Assembly (NCBI RefSeq): GCF_021732705.1 | Contig: NZ_JAKFUM010000003.1 | Span: forward strand, 434,001 to 498,000 | Origin: Nevskia sp. | GTDB taxonomy: Bacteria > Pseudomonadota > Gammaproteobacteria > Nevskiales > Nevskiaceae | DNA: 64,000 nucleotides | Direction of reading: 5' to 3' | In this document: positions 7,833 to 17,122 of the stretch, piece by piece | Numbering within the stretch: position 1 is the first letter of the stretch | Layout of the letters: each line of letters starts with the position of its first letter | Translations under genes and position numbers: made by a program | Notes under the pieces: model-generated | Databases searched by the model: none | What the model was told of the DNA's origin: nothing | Seen by the model: only the letters and a program-made list of their open reading frames with translations

Positions 7833-10313
7833 TCAGAATTCCGTCGACAGGGTGACGGCGAACGACACCGGAGCGCCGATGAAGTAGCTCGGCTGGGCGC
7901 CGCCGGTTCCCTGTGAACGCGTGGTGAAGTTGCTGCCGCTGCCGGCATTCAGGTAGTCATATTCCTGATTGGTGGCGTTGTTGACGACGCCAACCAGCTT
8001 GACGTTCTTCAGCGGGCCGATCGGTGCGAAGGTGTAGCCGGCGCCGATGTTCATCAGGGCGTAGCCAGCCACGCTCTGGTCATTGACCAGCGTGGCCTGA
8101 CGACGACCCGTGTACTTGCCTTCGATGAACACGTAGTAGTTGTTGCGCGCGTACTGCAGGTTCAGCGCGCCGAGCCAGACCGGCGTGTCCGGGAAGGTCT
8201 TGCCAGCGGTGTTCTCGAACGTGTTCGCGGCCGTGCGCAGGTTTTCCTTGATCAGGCTGCGCGTGTACGACGACGAGGCGTACGCGGTGAAGCCGCGGTA
8301 GAAGTTCCAGGCGCCCTCGAGTTCGACACCATAGGCCTTCGAGCCGCCGACGTTGGTGTCGGTGGAGCGCTGCTCTTCCTGATCGAACGCCACCGCCAGA
8401 CGGTTCTGGAACAGGCTGTAGAACGCCGTCGCCGAAGCCGTGACCTTTTCGCCGGCGAAACGGTAGCCGAGGTCGAAGTTGTTGGTGGTTTCAGGCACCA
8501 GGTTCAGATCCTCCACCCGGTAGTTGGTGTACACGCCGTTGACGAACGTGCCGCCGGTGGCGAGGTTCTGGTAGATGAAGTTCGACGGCACGCGGAAGCT
8601 GCGCGAGCCGTTGGCGAACACTTGGTTCGAATCGTTCAGCTGATACGAGATGCCGAGGCTCGGCAGGTTCTCGATCGCCGACACCTGAATGCGGTACGCG
8701 CCGAAACCGTTGCGAACGCCCGCTGCGCCGATGTTCGGGAAGTTGTTGAAATCACGGTCCTGGCCGCTGTGGCGGAAGCCCGGGGTGATCGTCAGCTTGT
8801 CGTCGAACAGCGTGATGGTGTCGGAGATGAACAGCGACTTGCCGGTCGAACGCGTCAACTGGTCACGCGTGTTGGTGACCGAGCCGTCGCGGTTGCGGAT
8901 CCAGGCGTACGGGCTGTCGAAGTAGCGGTCGACCACCGTGTCGGCACGGAGCGGATCGCTCGGATCGCCGGACAGGATGCGCTGTCCCGGAGCGGTCTGG
9001 CGATGGCGCGCCTTTTCGGCCCAGTAGCCGAACACGATCTTGTGATGCTCGAAGCTCTTGGTGAACTGCGCCGTGACACCCGGACGGTAGGTCGTGGTGA
9101 CGTTGGAGCGATAGATCAGGATGGTGTCGCGGGTATCGCCGTCACCGTTCAGGTCGCCGACGCCGCCGCCCTGGATGTTGGCGCCGACCGCTTCGGTCTG
9201 GCTGGCGAGCTGGCCGCCGCCGGTGCCGTAGCCATGCCACAGGTACGGGGTCAGGTCGAAGCGGAACGTCGGCGTCAGCTGGAAGCCGGCGTTGACCGAC
9301 AGGATGTAGTTGCGGAACGGGTTCAGGTTGAAGCCGAAGTAGCCGTCGCCGTTGTTCGGCGTGCTGCCGCCCTGCGCGATCGTCAGGCTTTCGTTCTGGA
9401 CACCCGCAGCACCGGCGGCGCTCGACGGCGTCAGATGCCGCGGCGCAACGAGGCCGAAGTCATACGCGCGACCGAAGGTATTGATCTGCGGGCGCGTCAG
9501 CGTGCGGAAGTTGTTGTTCAGCGCGCGGTTGTACAGGAAGTTGCCGGTGATGCGGCTGCCGCGACCGAGATCGACGGTGGTGACGAAGTCGACGTGGTGA
9601 CGGTCGGCACGGCCATCGCCCTTGAACTTGTCGATCAGCGCGCGCGAATACGAGACGTAGCTCTTCCAGATGCCGCCGACGAGACCGGTTTCGATCTTGG
9701 CGTAGGTGCGGCTGAGCTTCAGCGAGCCGCCGGTCTGCGCAACCTTGACGCCGAAGGTGTCCTTCGGGGCGCAGGTCGACAGGCCGATGTTGCCGCCGCT
9801 GGCGCCGGTGTGCGGCGCGTCGTTATCGGCTGCGCCCTGGGTCAGGAAGATGTTGCAGAGGTTTTCCGAGTCCGTGTATTCCTGCGGGAACACCGCGAAG
9901 TTACCGGAGTCGTTGACCGGCACGCCGTTGACGGTGAAGCCCAGCTGGTCCGAGTTGAAGCCGCGCACGCGGATGGCACCGCCGAACAGACCCGAGGCAT
10001 CGGTCGAGTTCGTGGCCACGCCCGGCAGCAGGCTCAAGCTCTGGAACGGGTTTTCCGTCGGGCTCTTCTTTTCGATGTAGGCCTTGTCGACGGCGCTGCG
10101 CGCCTTCGGGGTCGATTCCGGCGCGATCAGGCCGGAGGCCGACGGGCCTTCCGTGCCTTCGACCTGGATCTTGCCGATGTCGGTCGTGGACGATGCGGCC
10201 TGCGAGGTGGCGATCAGCTCGGCATCAACAGCCAGACTGGCGGCGGCGGACTCTGCGATGGCGACTGGGCCGTCGGCATTCGCGCCGTACGAGGCGACGA
10301 AGCCGGCGAGCAA
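7833..10313 (-). CDS. TonB-dependent outer-membrane receptor (apparent frameshift in signal peptide)
   Basis: About 826 residues in the open frame. After the export region there is a short N-terminal stretch, a plug domain with SPTENPFQSLSLLPGV and IRVRGFNSDQLGFTVNGVP, and a 22-strand-type barrel ending in ...VTLSTEF with terminal F. The ligand is unknown; the plug has no secretin/STN domain, so it is not an ECF-signalling receptor. The frame itself offers only a TTG start at 10313 with no Shine-Dalgarno. An ATG at 10342 preceded by AGGGAGA begins MPLKPTRLPY, but in another frame. One added base would join it to AVLLAGFVASYGANA and restore a normal signal peptide. The gene is either frameshifted or contains a sequence error here. 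It is flanked by tonB/exbD and exbB, implying a dedicated energising system. Confidence 0.85.
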   Translation of the reverse strand: MLAGFVASYGANADGPVAIAESAAASLAVDAELIATSQAASSTTDIGKIQVEGTEGPSASGLIAPESTPKARSAVDKAYIEKKSPTENPFQSLSLLPGVATNSTDASGLFGGAIRVRGFNSDQLGFTVNGVPVNDSGNFAVFPQEYTDSENLCNIFLTQGAADNDAPHTGASGGNIGLSTCAPKDTFGVKVAQTGGSLKLSRTYAKIETGLVGGIWKSYVSYSRALIDKFKGDGRADRHHVDFVTTVDLGRGSRITGNFLYNRALNNNFRTLTRPQINTFGRAYDFGLVAPRHLTPSSAAGAAGVQNESLTIAQGGSTPNNGDGYFGFNLNPFRNYILSVNAGFQLTPTFRFDLTPYLWHGYGTGGGQLASQTEAVGANIQGGGVGDLNGDGDTRDTILIYRSNVTTTYRPGVTAQFTKSFEHHKIVFGYWAEKARHRQTAPGQRILSGDPSDPLRADTVVDRYFDSPYAWIRNRDGSVTNTRDQLTRSTGKSLFISDTITLFDDKLTITPGFRHSGQDRDFNNFPNIGAAGVRNGFGAYRIQVSAIENLPSLGISYQLNDSNQVFANGSRSFRVPSNFIYQNLATGGTFVNGVYTNYRVEDLNLVPETTNNFDLGYRFAGEKVTASATAFYSLFQNRLAVAFDQEEQRSTDTNVGGSKAYGVELEGAWNFYRGFTAYASSSYTRSLIKENLRTAANTFENTAGKTFPDTPVWLGALNLQYARNNYYVFIEGKYTGRRQATLVNDQSVAGYALMNIGAGYTFAPIGPLKNVKLVGVVNNATNQEYDYLNAGSGSNFTTRSQGTGGAQPSYFIGAPVSFAVTLSTEF

Positions 10314-10415
10314 TACGGCAAACGGGTGGGCTTCAGTGGCATGGTGATCTCCCTAAGTCTCTGGCTCATGAATGACAGCAAGGTGCAGCAACTGCTCGTT
10401 AGAAAGGCGAAAACT

Positions 10416-11108
10416 TCAGTTGGCCGGCTTGAAATCGAGGTCGACGGTGAAGCGATGCGTCAGCTCGCCCGGCCAGGCGTCGGACGGAAATGGCGGGTAG
10501 CTGGCCCGGCGAACCGTCACCAGCGCCTGCTTGTCGAGCAGAATCGAGTTCGATGACTCCTGAATGTCGGCTTCGACCAGCTCACCGCTGCGCTTCAGGA
10601 CGAACCAGACCCGCGTCGTGCCCTGCGGACGCTGCAGGCTGGCCTCACGTCCGGTCGGATAACGCTTGGTCGAATTCAGATAGCTGCGCACCTGGCCGAC
10701 GTACTGGCTTTCCAGATTCACGTTCACCGGCGGGGCAGGCGGCGGAGCCGGCGGCGGCGGCGGCGCATCCGGCGGCGGCGCCGGCGATGGCGGCACCGGT
10801 GCCGGCTGCGGCGGCGTCGGTTCGGACACCGGCTGCGGACTCGGCACCGGCGACGGTGGCGGGTTCGGGCGCTGCGGGGTCGGTGTCGGCGGCGGCGGCG
10901 TTGGTGGCGGCGGTTCCGGCGGCGGCGGTTCCGGCGGCGGTGGCGGCGCTTCCGGCGGCGGCTCGGCGAGCACCACGACGATCTCGTCGCGCACGACCGG
11001 CTTCTTCGGCTCGATCAGCGGCCGCGAGGCGATCAGCCACGCGAACGACAGCTGCACGATCGCCGCAACGAACGCGATCCAGTTGCGATGGCGGTAGATG
11101 GAATTCAT
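10416..11108 (-). CDS. tonB: TonB energy-transducing protein
   Basis: 230 residues. A cytoplasmic start is followed by one membrane helix (WIAFVAAIVQLSFAWLIAS). Residues ~48-135 are an extreme proline-rich periplasm-spanning segment made of PPPEPPPPE- and PTP-type repeats. The C-terminal ~90 residues form the TonB domain that contacts the receptor TonB box (YVGQVRSYLNSTKRYPTGREA; TRVWFVLKRSGELVEADI). Unlike E. coli TonB there is no Lys-Pro repeat section. It is 15 bp downstream of an exbD and just upstream of the receptor gene, in one minus-strand unit. Confidence 0.93.
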   Translation of the reverse strand: MNSIYRHRNWIAFVAAIVQLSFAWLIASRPLIEPKKPVVRDEIVVVLAEPPPEAPPPPPEPPPPEPPPPTPPPPTPTPQRPNPPPSPVPSPQPVSEPTPPQPAPVPPSPAPPPDAPPPPPAPPPAPPVNVNLESQYVGQVRSYLNSTKRYPTGREASLQRPQGTTRVWFVLKRSGELVEADIQESSNSILLDKQALVTVRRASYPPFPSDAWPGELTHRFTVDLDFKPAN

Positions 11109-11123
11109 GCACGCAGAGCGCCG

Positions 11124-11531
11124 TTACTTCTTCTTGGCCGCAATCGACATCGACTCGAAGCCGCCACCCTTGAGGGCGTCCATGACGTCGAGCAGGCGCT
11201 GCATCTCGACGGTCTTGTCCCCGTTGATGATGATCGTGACCTTGGCGTCCGGTCGCTCCATCGCGCGTATGCCCGGCGTCAGCCCTTCCAGCGTCGTCGG
11301 CTTGCCGTTGAGTTGCAGCTCGCCGTCCTTGCCCATCGTGACGATGGCATTGATGACGGTCTTCAGATCCTGAGTCTCGGACGACGTCGGCAACGAGGTC
11401 TTCACCCCGAGCGCCGGAATCACGTTGATGCTGATCAGCACGAAAAACACGAGCAGGAACATCATCACGTCGATCATCGGGATGATCTCGATGCGCGCGC
11501 GCGGTTTCTTCGCTTGGTCCCAATGACGCAT
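11124..11531 (-). CDS. exbD: ExbD/TolR-family biopolymer transport protein (first copy)
   Basis: 135 residues starting at ATG 11531 (SD CAGGGG upstream). The membrane helix IEIIPMIDVMMFLLVFFVLIS carries the conserved Asp, and the periplasmic domain follows (ALGVKTSLPTSSETQDL; VTIIINGDKTVEMQRLLDVMDALK). It is the first gene of the tonB unit and diverged in sequence from the second exbD of the locus. Two unlike ExbD proteins in one locus recall the exbB-exbD1-exbD2 systems of Xanthomonas. The longer open frame upstream extends into the divergent promoter region and is not used. Confidence 0.92.
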   Translation of the reverse strand: MRHWDQAKKPRARIEIIPMIDVMMFLLVFFVLISINVIPALGVKTSLPTSSETQDLKTVINAIVTMGKDGELQLNGKPTTLEGLTPGIRAMERPDAKVTIIINGDKTVEMQRLLDVMDALKGGGFESMSIAAKKK

Positions 11532-11844
11532 GAACGGCCCCTGACAAAGGCGTGGATGATCCACGCCCCCGATGACGAATCGATGAATTTTCTTGAAATT
11601 GTCGACCTGATCGGCCGACGACGCCCTGCCATGCTTGTCGCGACGGCTCGTCTGGACGAGTCGATATCCCGGATTGAATCCAACAGCAAAAAACCTGCCG
11701 TTGTCTGCCTGGGTCTGCCGGATTCCCGAAGCGGGACCATCATCCGCAGCCCGCATGCGCCGTGCTTGCGGTCGCTTTATGCTCAGGCATCGTCATGATA
11801 AACGAGATTAAAAGTTGAAAGTCAGCAGGAGGGTGCGACCGGCG

Positions 11845-13704
11845 GTGTGGATTTCGGCTCATGGCGGCGCGCCTTGCGCGATCCGCAATCCGCAACGGAA
11901 ACGCGTCGGAGCCGCTGCAGCCCTTGCCGCAGCGATGTCTGCGTGGCTGGCGGCCTGTGCGCCGACCGCGACGACGGTGCCGGATTCACCTGCCGCCGCC
12001 GTCAGTTCGCGCCCTTCGGCGGTGACGGTGAAGCTGATCGGGATCAACGATTTTCATGGTCATCTGCTGCCACCGGACGGATTGACCGAAGTGGTCGAGG
12101 CCGATGGTTCGCCGCCAGTCAAGCTGTCGCTCGGCGGCGTTGCCTACCTGGCCAGCGAGATCCGCGCGCTGAAGGCGGCGAATCCGCTGAACGTGGTCGT
12201 CGGCGCGGGCGATCTGATCAGCGCCAGCCAGTTGCAGAGCGCGCTGTTCAACGACGAGCCGGCGGTCGACGTGCTGAACGCGCTCGGGCTCGACCTGTCG
12301 TCGGTCGGCAACCATGAGTTCGACAAGGGTCGCGACGCCCTGCTGCGGATGCAGCGCGGTGGCTGCGCGCCGGGACAGGTCGCCGGGCCCGCCGCCTCGG
12401 CGACCACCTGTCTCGACGGCCGCTATCCGGGCGCGAAGTTCCAGTGGCTGGCCGCCAACGTGATCGACGACGCGAGCGGCCGGACGCTGCTGCCGGCCTA
12501 TGACATCAAGACCCTGCCCACCGCCAGCGGTCCGGTGCGGATTGCGTTCATCGGACTGGTGCTGAAAGACGCACCGACGCTGGTGGCACCGGCCGGCATT
12601 CGCGGCCTGCGCTTCACCGACGAAGCCGACACCGTCAACGCGCTGGTGCCGCAGATCACGGCGCAGGGCGTGCGCAGCATCGTCGTGCTGATCCATCAGG
12701 GCGGCTACACGCAGGCCGGTTACAACGACGAGGAATGCTCGACCTTCACCGGCGACATCGTCGACGTGGTCAAGCGTCTCGATCCGGCGGTCGACGCCGT
12801 GATCAGCGCGCACACGCATCGCACCTATCGCTGCCGCCTGCCGAGCCGCGACCCGGCGCACCGGATTCTGGTCACCAGCGCCGGTCACGGCGGGCGCTTC
12901 GTCACCGACATCGATCTGACGATCGACCCGGCGAGCGATGAGGTGCTCGACAGCCGCGCGCGCAACATCCCGATCGTCAACGACCGCGCGCCGAACCCGG
13001 CGCCGGACCGCTACCCGACCTTGGTGCCGGATGCCGCGATCGCGGCGAAGGCGGCGTTCTACGCGGCGAAGGCGGCGCCGGTCGGCGACACGCCGGTGGC
13101 GCGGCTCAAGGCCGATCTGCTGCGCAAGGTCGATGCCGCCGGCGAGACGGCGCTCGGCTACGTGATCGCCGATGCCCAGCTCGCGTCGGCGCGTGATCCG
13201 GCGCAGGGCGGCGCGCAGCTGGCGCTGATGAACCGCGATGGCGTGCGCGCCGATCTGCTGCGGCGTCCGTCCGATGGTCAGGTGAACTTCGGGCAGATCT
13301 ACACCGCCCAGCCGTTCGGCAGCGACCTGGTGACGATGACGCTGAGCGGCGCCCAGCTCATCGCCGTGCTCGAACAGCAATGGCGCATGAAGGACGGGCG
13401 ACTGATCGAGACCTTCCTGCATCCATCGGCCGGTTTCCGCTATCGCTGGTCAGCCAGTGCGCCGGTCGGTGCCCGGATCGTGCCGGGATCGGTCGAACTG
13501 GAAGGCCAGCCGGTGCAGCCCGAGCGGATCTACCGGGTCAACGTCAACCGCTACCTCGCCGACGGCGGTGATGGCTTCACGCAGTTCCTGGCGGGCACCG
13601 ATCGCGTGACCGGCGTGCTCGATCGCGACGCACTGATCGCCTATCTGAAGGCGAGCGAGCCGGTCGACGTGCCGAAAACCGGCCGCGTCACCCGCGTCGA
13701 CTGA
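11845..13704 (+). CDS. 5'-nucleotidase/UDP-sugar hydrolase-type lipoprotein
   Basis: About 619 residues. The signal peptide ends in a lipobox (AWLAAC). The metallophosphatase domain shows all signature blocks: INDFHGHL, GAGDLIS, GNHEFDKG, LIHQGG and SAHTHRTY, which bind two metal ions. The C-terminal 5'-nucleotidase domain contains NRDGVRADL and VNVNRYLADGGDGF, involved in substrate binding. It should hydrolyse nucleotides outside the cytoplasm (UshA-like), as a lipid-anchored form. The start is uncertain: GTG 11845 sits 12 bp after an AGGAGG box, while a TTG at 11815 lies before it. It is divergent from the exbD-tonB unit with a 313-bp region between, which should contain both promoters. Confidence 0.9.
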   Translation: MWISAHGGAPCAIRNPQRKRVGAAAALAAAMSAWLAACAPTATTVPDSPAAAVSSRPSAVTVKLIGINDFHGHLLPPDGLTEVVEADGSPPVKLSLGGVAYLASEIRALKAANPLNVVVGAGDLISASQLQSALFNDEPAVDVLNALGLDLSSVGNHEFDKGRDALLRMQRGGCAPGQVAGPAASATTCLDGRYPGAKFQWLAANVIDDASGRTLLPAYDIKTLPTASGPVRIAFIGLVLKDAPTLVAPAGIRGLRFTDEADTVNALVPQITAQGVRSIVVLIHQGGYTQAGYNDEECSTFTGDIVDVVKRLDPAVDAVISAHTHRTYRCRLPSRDPAHRILVTSAGHGGRFVTDIDLTIDPASDEVLDSRARNIPIVNDRAPNPAPDRYPTLVPDAAIAAKAAFYAAKAAPVGDTPVARLKADLLRKVDAAGETALGYVIADAQLASARDPAQGGAQLALMNRDGVRADLLRRPSDGQVNFGQIYTAQPFGSDLVTMTLSGAQLIAVLEQQWRMKDGRLIETFLHPSAGFRYRWSASAPVGARIVPGSVELEGQPVQPERIYRVNVNRYLADGGDGFTQFLAGTDRVTGVLDRDALIAYLKASEPVDVPKTGRVTRVD

Positions 13705-13714
13705 CGACGGCGCG

Positions 13715-13741
13715 CGGAACACCGCACGGCGCGGCGTTCCG
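13715..13741. terminator. Possible bidirectional terminator hairpin
   Basis: An 11-bp inverted repeat with one mismatch (CGGAACACCGC / GCGGCGTTCCG, 5-base loop) lies between the convergent 5'-nucleotidase and oligopeptidase genes. There is no T run, so termination is inferred from position only. Confidence 0.45.
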
Positions 13742-13772
13742 ACTGCGGTCCGTCGGCGCGACGGCGATCGGC

Positions 13773-15836
13773 TCAGGCCACCAGGCCCGAATGCCGCAGC
13801 AGCGCGTCGACTTCCGGCTTGCGGCCGCGGAACGCGACGAACAGGTCCATGGCATCGGCGGAGCCGCCGTTGGCCAGCACCGTGTCGCGGAAGCGGCGGC
13901 CGGTCTCCGGCGCGAAACCGGTTTCCTCGAACGCGGCAAAGGCGTCGGCCGACAGCACTTCCGCCCACTTGTAGCTGTAGTAGCCGGCCGCGTAGCCGCC
14001 GGCGAAGATGTGGCCGAACGAGTTCGGCATGCGGTTCCAGGCCGGCGGCGGGAACACGCTGACCTCGGCGCGGGCCGCGGTCAGCGTGTCGAGGATCGAC
14101 TGTCCGGCCGCCCGTGCCGCCTCGGTATCGCGATGCAGTCGCAGGTCGAACAGCGCGAACTCGACCTGACGCAGGGTCTGCAGGCCGGCCTGATAGCCGC
14201 GGCCGGCCTGCAGCTTGGCCAGCAGGGCATCCGGAATCGCAGCGCCGGTCTGGTGGTGGCGCGCGAAGCCGTTCAGCGTCGCGCGGTCGTAGCACCAGTT
14301 CTCCATGAACTGGCTCGGCAGTTCCACCGCATCCCAGGCGACACCGCGGATGCCGGACACCGAGGCCTCGTCGACCCGGGTCAGCAGGTGGTGCAGGCCG
14401 TGGCCGAACTCGTGGAACAGGGTCAGCACTTCATCGTGCGTCAGCAGTGCCGGCTGATCGCCGAGCGGCGGCGTGAAGTTGCAGGTCAGGTAGGCCACCG
14501 GTCGCTGCAGGCCGCTGGCGGTGCGTCGGCGCACGAGGCATTCGTCCATCCACGCGCCGCCGCGCTTGTCGGTACGTGCGAACGGATCGAGGTAGAACAG
14601 GCCGATCTCCGCGCCATCGGCTTCCTTCAGGCGATAGGTCGTGACGTCCGGATGCCAGGTCTTGATCCCGGACGCAGCCTCGATGGTCACGCCGTACATG
14701 CGCTCGACGACATCGAACATGCCCTGGATCACCTGCGGCGCCGGGAAGTACGGCCGCAGCTCTTCCTCGGAATAGCCGAGCTTTTGTTCCTTGAGCTTTT
14801 CCGAGTAGTAGGCGACATCCCACGGCTGCAGATCGGTCAGGCCGTCGCGGGCCTTGGCGAACGCGCGCAGTTCGTCGAGTTCGGCCAGCGCGAACGGCCG
14901 CGCCTTGGCCGACAGATCGAGCAGGAAGGCTTCGACCGCGTCCGGCGATTCCGCCATCTTGGTCGCCAGCGACAGTTCGGCGAAGTTGCCGAAGCCGAGC
15001 AGCCGCGCCTCTTCGTGGCGCAGCGCGAGGATCTCGTTCATCAGCGGCGTGTTGTCGAACTGTCCGCCCTGCGGGCCGAGTTCGGAGGCGCGCGTGGCAT
15101 AGGCCTCGTACAGTTCGAAACGCAGCTCGCGGCGATCGGCATACGAGATCACGGCGTCGTAGCTCGGGAAGTCGAGCGTCAGCAGCCAGCCGTCGAGCGA
15201 CTTGGCCTTGGCCTTCTCGGCGGCCTGCGCCTTGCCTTCGACGGTCATGCCGACCAGCAGCGATTCGTCGGTGACGTGCTTCGACCACGCCTGCACGGCG
15301 TCCATCAGGTTTTCCTCGAACTTCGTCTGCAGTTCCGACAGACGCAGCGCGATGACCTTGAAGCGTTCCTTCTGTTCCGGCGGCAGCGCGATGCCGGACA
15401 GCTTGAAGTCGCGGATGGCGTCGGTCAGCAGCTTCCGGCGGGCCGGCGAGAAGCCGGCCGCGGCCGGGCTCGAGGCCAGCTGTTCGTAGGCCTGATACAG
15501 CGCCTCGTTCTGCGACAGCTCCAGCCCGTATTCGGTGATCTTCGGCTGCACCGCATTGAAGGCCTTGCGCCAGTCGCCGGTCGAAGTCACGCCGAACAAG
15601 TGCTGCACCGGTCCCCAGGCGCGGCCGAGGCGATCACTCAGGTCTTCCAGCGGCTCGATCAGGCTTTCCCAGCGCGTGGCCTTGCCGGACGCCAGCAGCG
15701 CGTCCAGCGCTTCGCGATTGCCGGCGAGGACGGCGTCGATCGCCGGTTCGGCGTGCTCCGGCAGGATCGCGTCGAACGCCGGCAGCGTGTTCGGGGCCCA
15801 GGTGTGGTCAGTCGGTGCGAGCAGCGGATTGGTCAT
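13773..15836 (-). CDS. prlC: Oligopeptidase A (M3 zinc metallopeptidase)
   Basis: 687 residues, close to the ~680 of PrlC. The zinc motif is LFHEFGHGLHHLL (HEXXH) with the downstream Glu in the helix ending in SGIRGVAWDAVELPSQFMENW, which is the M3A signature. The N terminus (MTNPLLAPTD...LPAFDAI) is typical of OpdA/PrlC rather than Dcp. I chose ATG 15836; the upstream codons in the same frame are not conserved. The enzyme degrades signal peptides and short oligopeptides in the cytoplasm. It stands alone, convergent with the nucleotidase gene and divergent from the lipoprotein hydrolase. Confidence 0.95.
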   Translation of the reverse strand: MTNPLLAPTDHTWAPNTLPAFDAILPEHAEPAIDAVLAGNREALDALLASGKATRWESLIEPLEDLSDRLGRAWGPVQHLFGVTSTGDWRKAFNAVQPKITEYGLELSQNEALYQAYEQLASSPAAAGFSPARRKLLTDAIRDFKLSGIALPPEQKERFKVIALRLSELQTKFEENLMDAVQAWSKHVTDESLLVGMTVEGKAQAAEKAKAKSLDGWLLTLDFPSYDAVISYADRRELRFELYEAYATRASELGPQGGQFDNTPLMNEILALRHEEARLLGFGNFAELSLATKMAESPDAVEAFLLDLSAKARPFALAELDELRAFAKARDGLTDLQPWDVAYYSEKLKEQKLGYSEEELRPYFPAPQVIQGMFDVVERMYGVTIEAASGIKTWHPDVTTYRLKEADGAEIGLFYLDPFARTDKRGGAWMDECLVRRRTASGLQRPVAYLTCNFTPPLGDQPALLTHDEVLTLFHEFGHGLHHLLTRVDEASVSGIRGVAWDAVELPSQFMENWCYDRATLNGFARHHQTGAAIPDALLAKLQAGRGYQAGLQTLRQVEFALFDLRLHRDTEAARAAGQSILDTLTAARAEVSVFPPPAWNRMPNSFGHIFAGGYAAGYYSYKWAEVLSADAFAAFEETGFAPETGRRFRDTVLANGGSADAMDLFVAFRGRKPEVDALLRHSGLVA

Positions 15837-16179
15837 GGCAGGGCGCGTCGGAAGTCGGGTGGGGCAGGCGGTCGGCGGCAGCACGCCGGTCGATCATCAA
15901 TGCTGGCGACGGGGCCGGAATCAAGTCGGCGGCGTGCCCAGCGGACCGCATCGTCGCACGCCGGCTTTTTCGGCGAACAATCAATTGTTCCGACCGTGTC
16001 GATAGATCGCCGCCGCCGGATGTCCGCGGCGCGCGGCCCGGCACTGTCCGTCTGTGGGTGATCCGGCGGGCTTGTCGCATGGAATGACGGGCCTGCGCGT
16101 TATCATGACAGCCGTCCTGCAACCCGAATCGCCGGGCTACGCCGCCCGCTGCCCTTTTCGATCGAGAGACCTCCCACCC
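15837..16179. other. Divergent intergenic region, no gene seen
   Basis: A stretch of 343 bp between the divergent prlC and lipoprotein-hydrolase starts. Frames that run through it are upstream extensions of the two genes and lack coding character. It contains an AT-richer patch near 15966-15990 (GGCTTTTTCGGCGAACAATCAATTG region) that could hold a promoter. I see no convincing operator or repeat. Confidence 0.4.
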
Positions 16180-17091
16180 GTGCGCAAGATCGTCGTTGTT
16201 CTCGCTGCCCTGCTGTTGCTGTCGGCCTGTACCCGTCAGAAAGTGCTGAACACGCTGACCAGCGATGACGGCTACAACCTCGCGTCGAACATCGTGTTCG
16301 ACAACGCGACCGGCCTGCAGCTCGATGTCTACAGCCCGGCCGGCGTCCGCAATGCGCCGGTCGTGGTGTTCTTCTACGGCGGCCGCTGGTCGGAAGGCGA
16401 CAAGGCTGACTACAAGTTCGTCGGCCAGGCGCTGGCGGCGAAGGGTTTCGTCGCGGTGCTGCCGAACTACCGGCTGTATCCGAAGGTTCGCTTCCCGGGC
16501 TTCCTGATCGATTCCGCGAAGGCCGTGCGCTGGGCGCACGACAATGGGGCGCAGTACGGCGGTGACCCGGCCAAGATCGTCGTGCTCGGCCACTCGGCCG
16601 GCGCCTACAACGCAGCAATGCTGACCCTGAATCCGGACTACCTGAAGCAGGCCGGCGGTGATCGCGCGTACATCCGCGGCATGATCGGCCTGGCCGGTCC
16701 GTACGATTTCCTGCCGATCACCGATCCGGACCTGCGCGACCTGTTCGGGCCGCCGGAAAACTACGACCAGACGCAGCCGGTGCTATACCCGGATGGCAAG
16801 AACCCGCCGATGCTGCTGATGCACGGCCGCGACGACAAGTTCGTGCCGATCCGCAATTCCGAAAGCCTGGCCGCGCGGCTGAAGAGCGCCAATGGTCCGG
16901 TCGAGACCGTGTTCTATCCGGAAATGAGCCAGAACAAGATCGTCGAGACCCTGTCCACGCGCCTGCAGCCACAGGCCGACGTGATGCTGTACGTCAACGA
17001 GTTCGTCAAGCGCGTGACCAGCGGCCCGGCGACCGGTCAGGTCCAGCAGCAGGCGCCGGGCGGGCTGCAGACGATCGTTCCGCAGCCTTGA
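16180..17091 (+). CDS. Lipoprotein alpha/beta hydrolase (carboxylesterase-like)
   Basis: 303 residues from GTG 16180: MRKIVVVLAALLLLSAC is a short lipoprotein signal with a clear lipobox, so the protein is probably attached to a membrane facing the periplasm. The hydrolase core shows the oxyanion block VVVFFYGGRW, the nucleophile elbow GHSAGAYNA and the late HGRDDKFVP region supplying the Asp. The acid/base His is not obvious near the C terminus: EMSQNKIVETLS occupies the place where a Gly-His is normal. This makes activity worth checking. The fold resembles BD-FAE/esterase-lipase proteins (kynurenine formamidase-like). It is followed 31 bp later by the carbonic anhydrase gene, possibly in one transcript. 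Confidence 0.8.
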   Translation: MRKIVVVLAALLLLSACTRQKVLNTLTSDDGYNLASNIVFDNATGLQLDVYSPAGVRNAPVVVFFYGGRWSEGDKADYKFVGQALAAKGFVAVLPNYRLYPKVRFPGFLIDSAKAVRWAHDNGAQYGGDPAKIVVLGHSAGAYNAAMLTLNPDYLKQAGGDRAYIRGMIGLAGPYDFLPITDPDLRDLFGPPENYDQTQPVLYPDGKNPPMLLMHGRDDKFVPIRNSESLAARLKSANGPVETVFYPEMSQNKIVETLSTRLQPQADVMLYVNEFVKRVTSGPATGQVQQQAPGGLQTIVPQP

Positions 17092-17122
17092 TGCCGGCTC
17101 GCCATTCCGGCGCGCGCACGCC

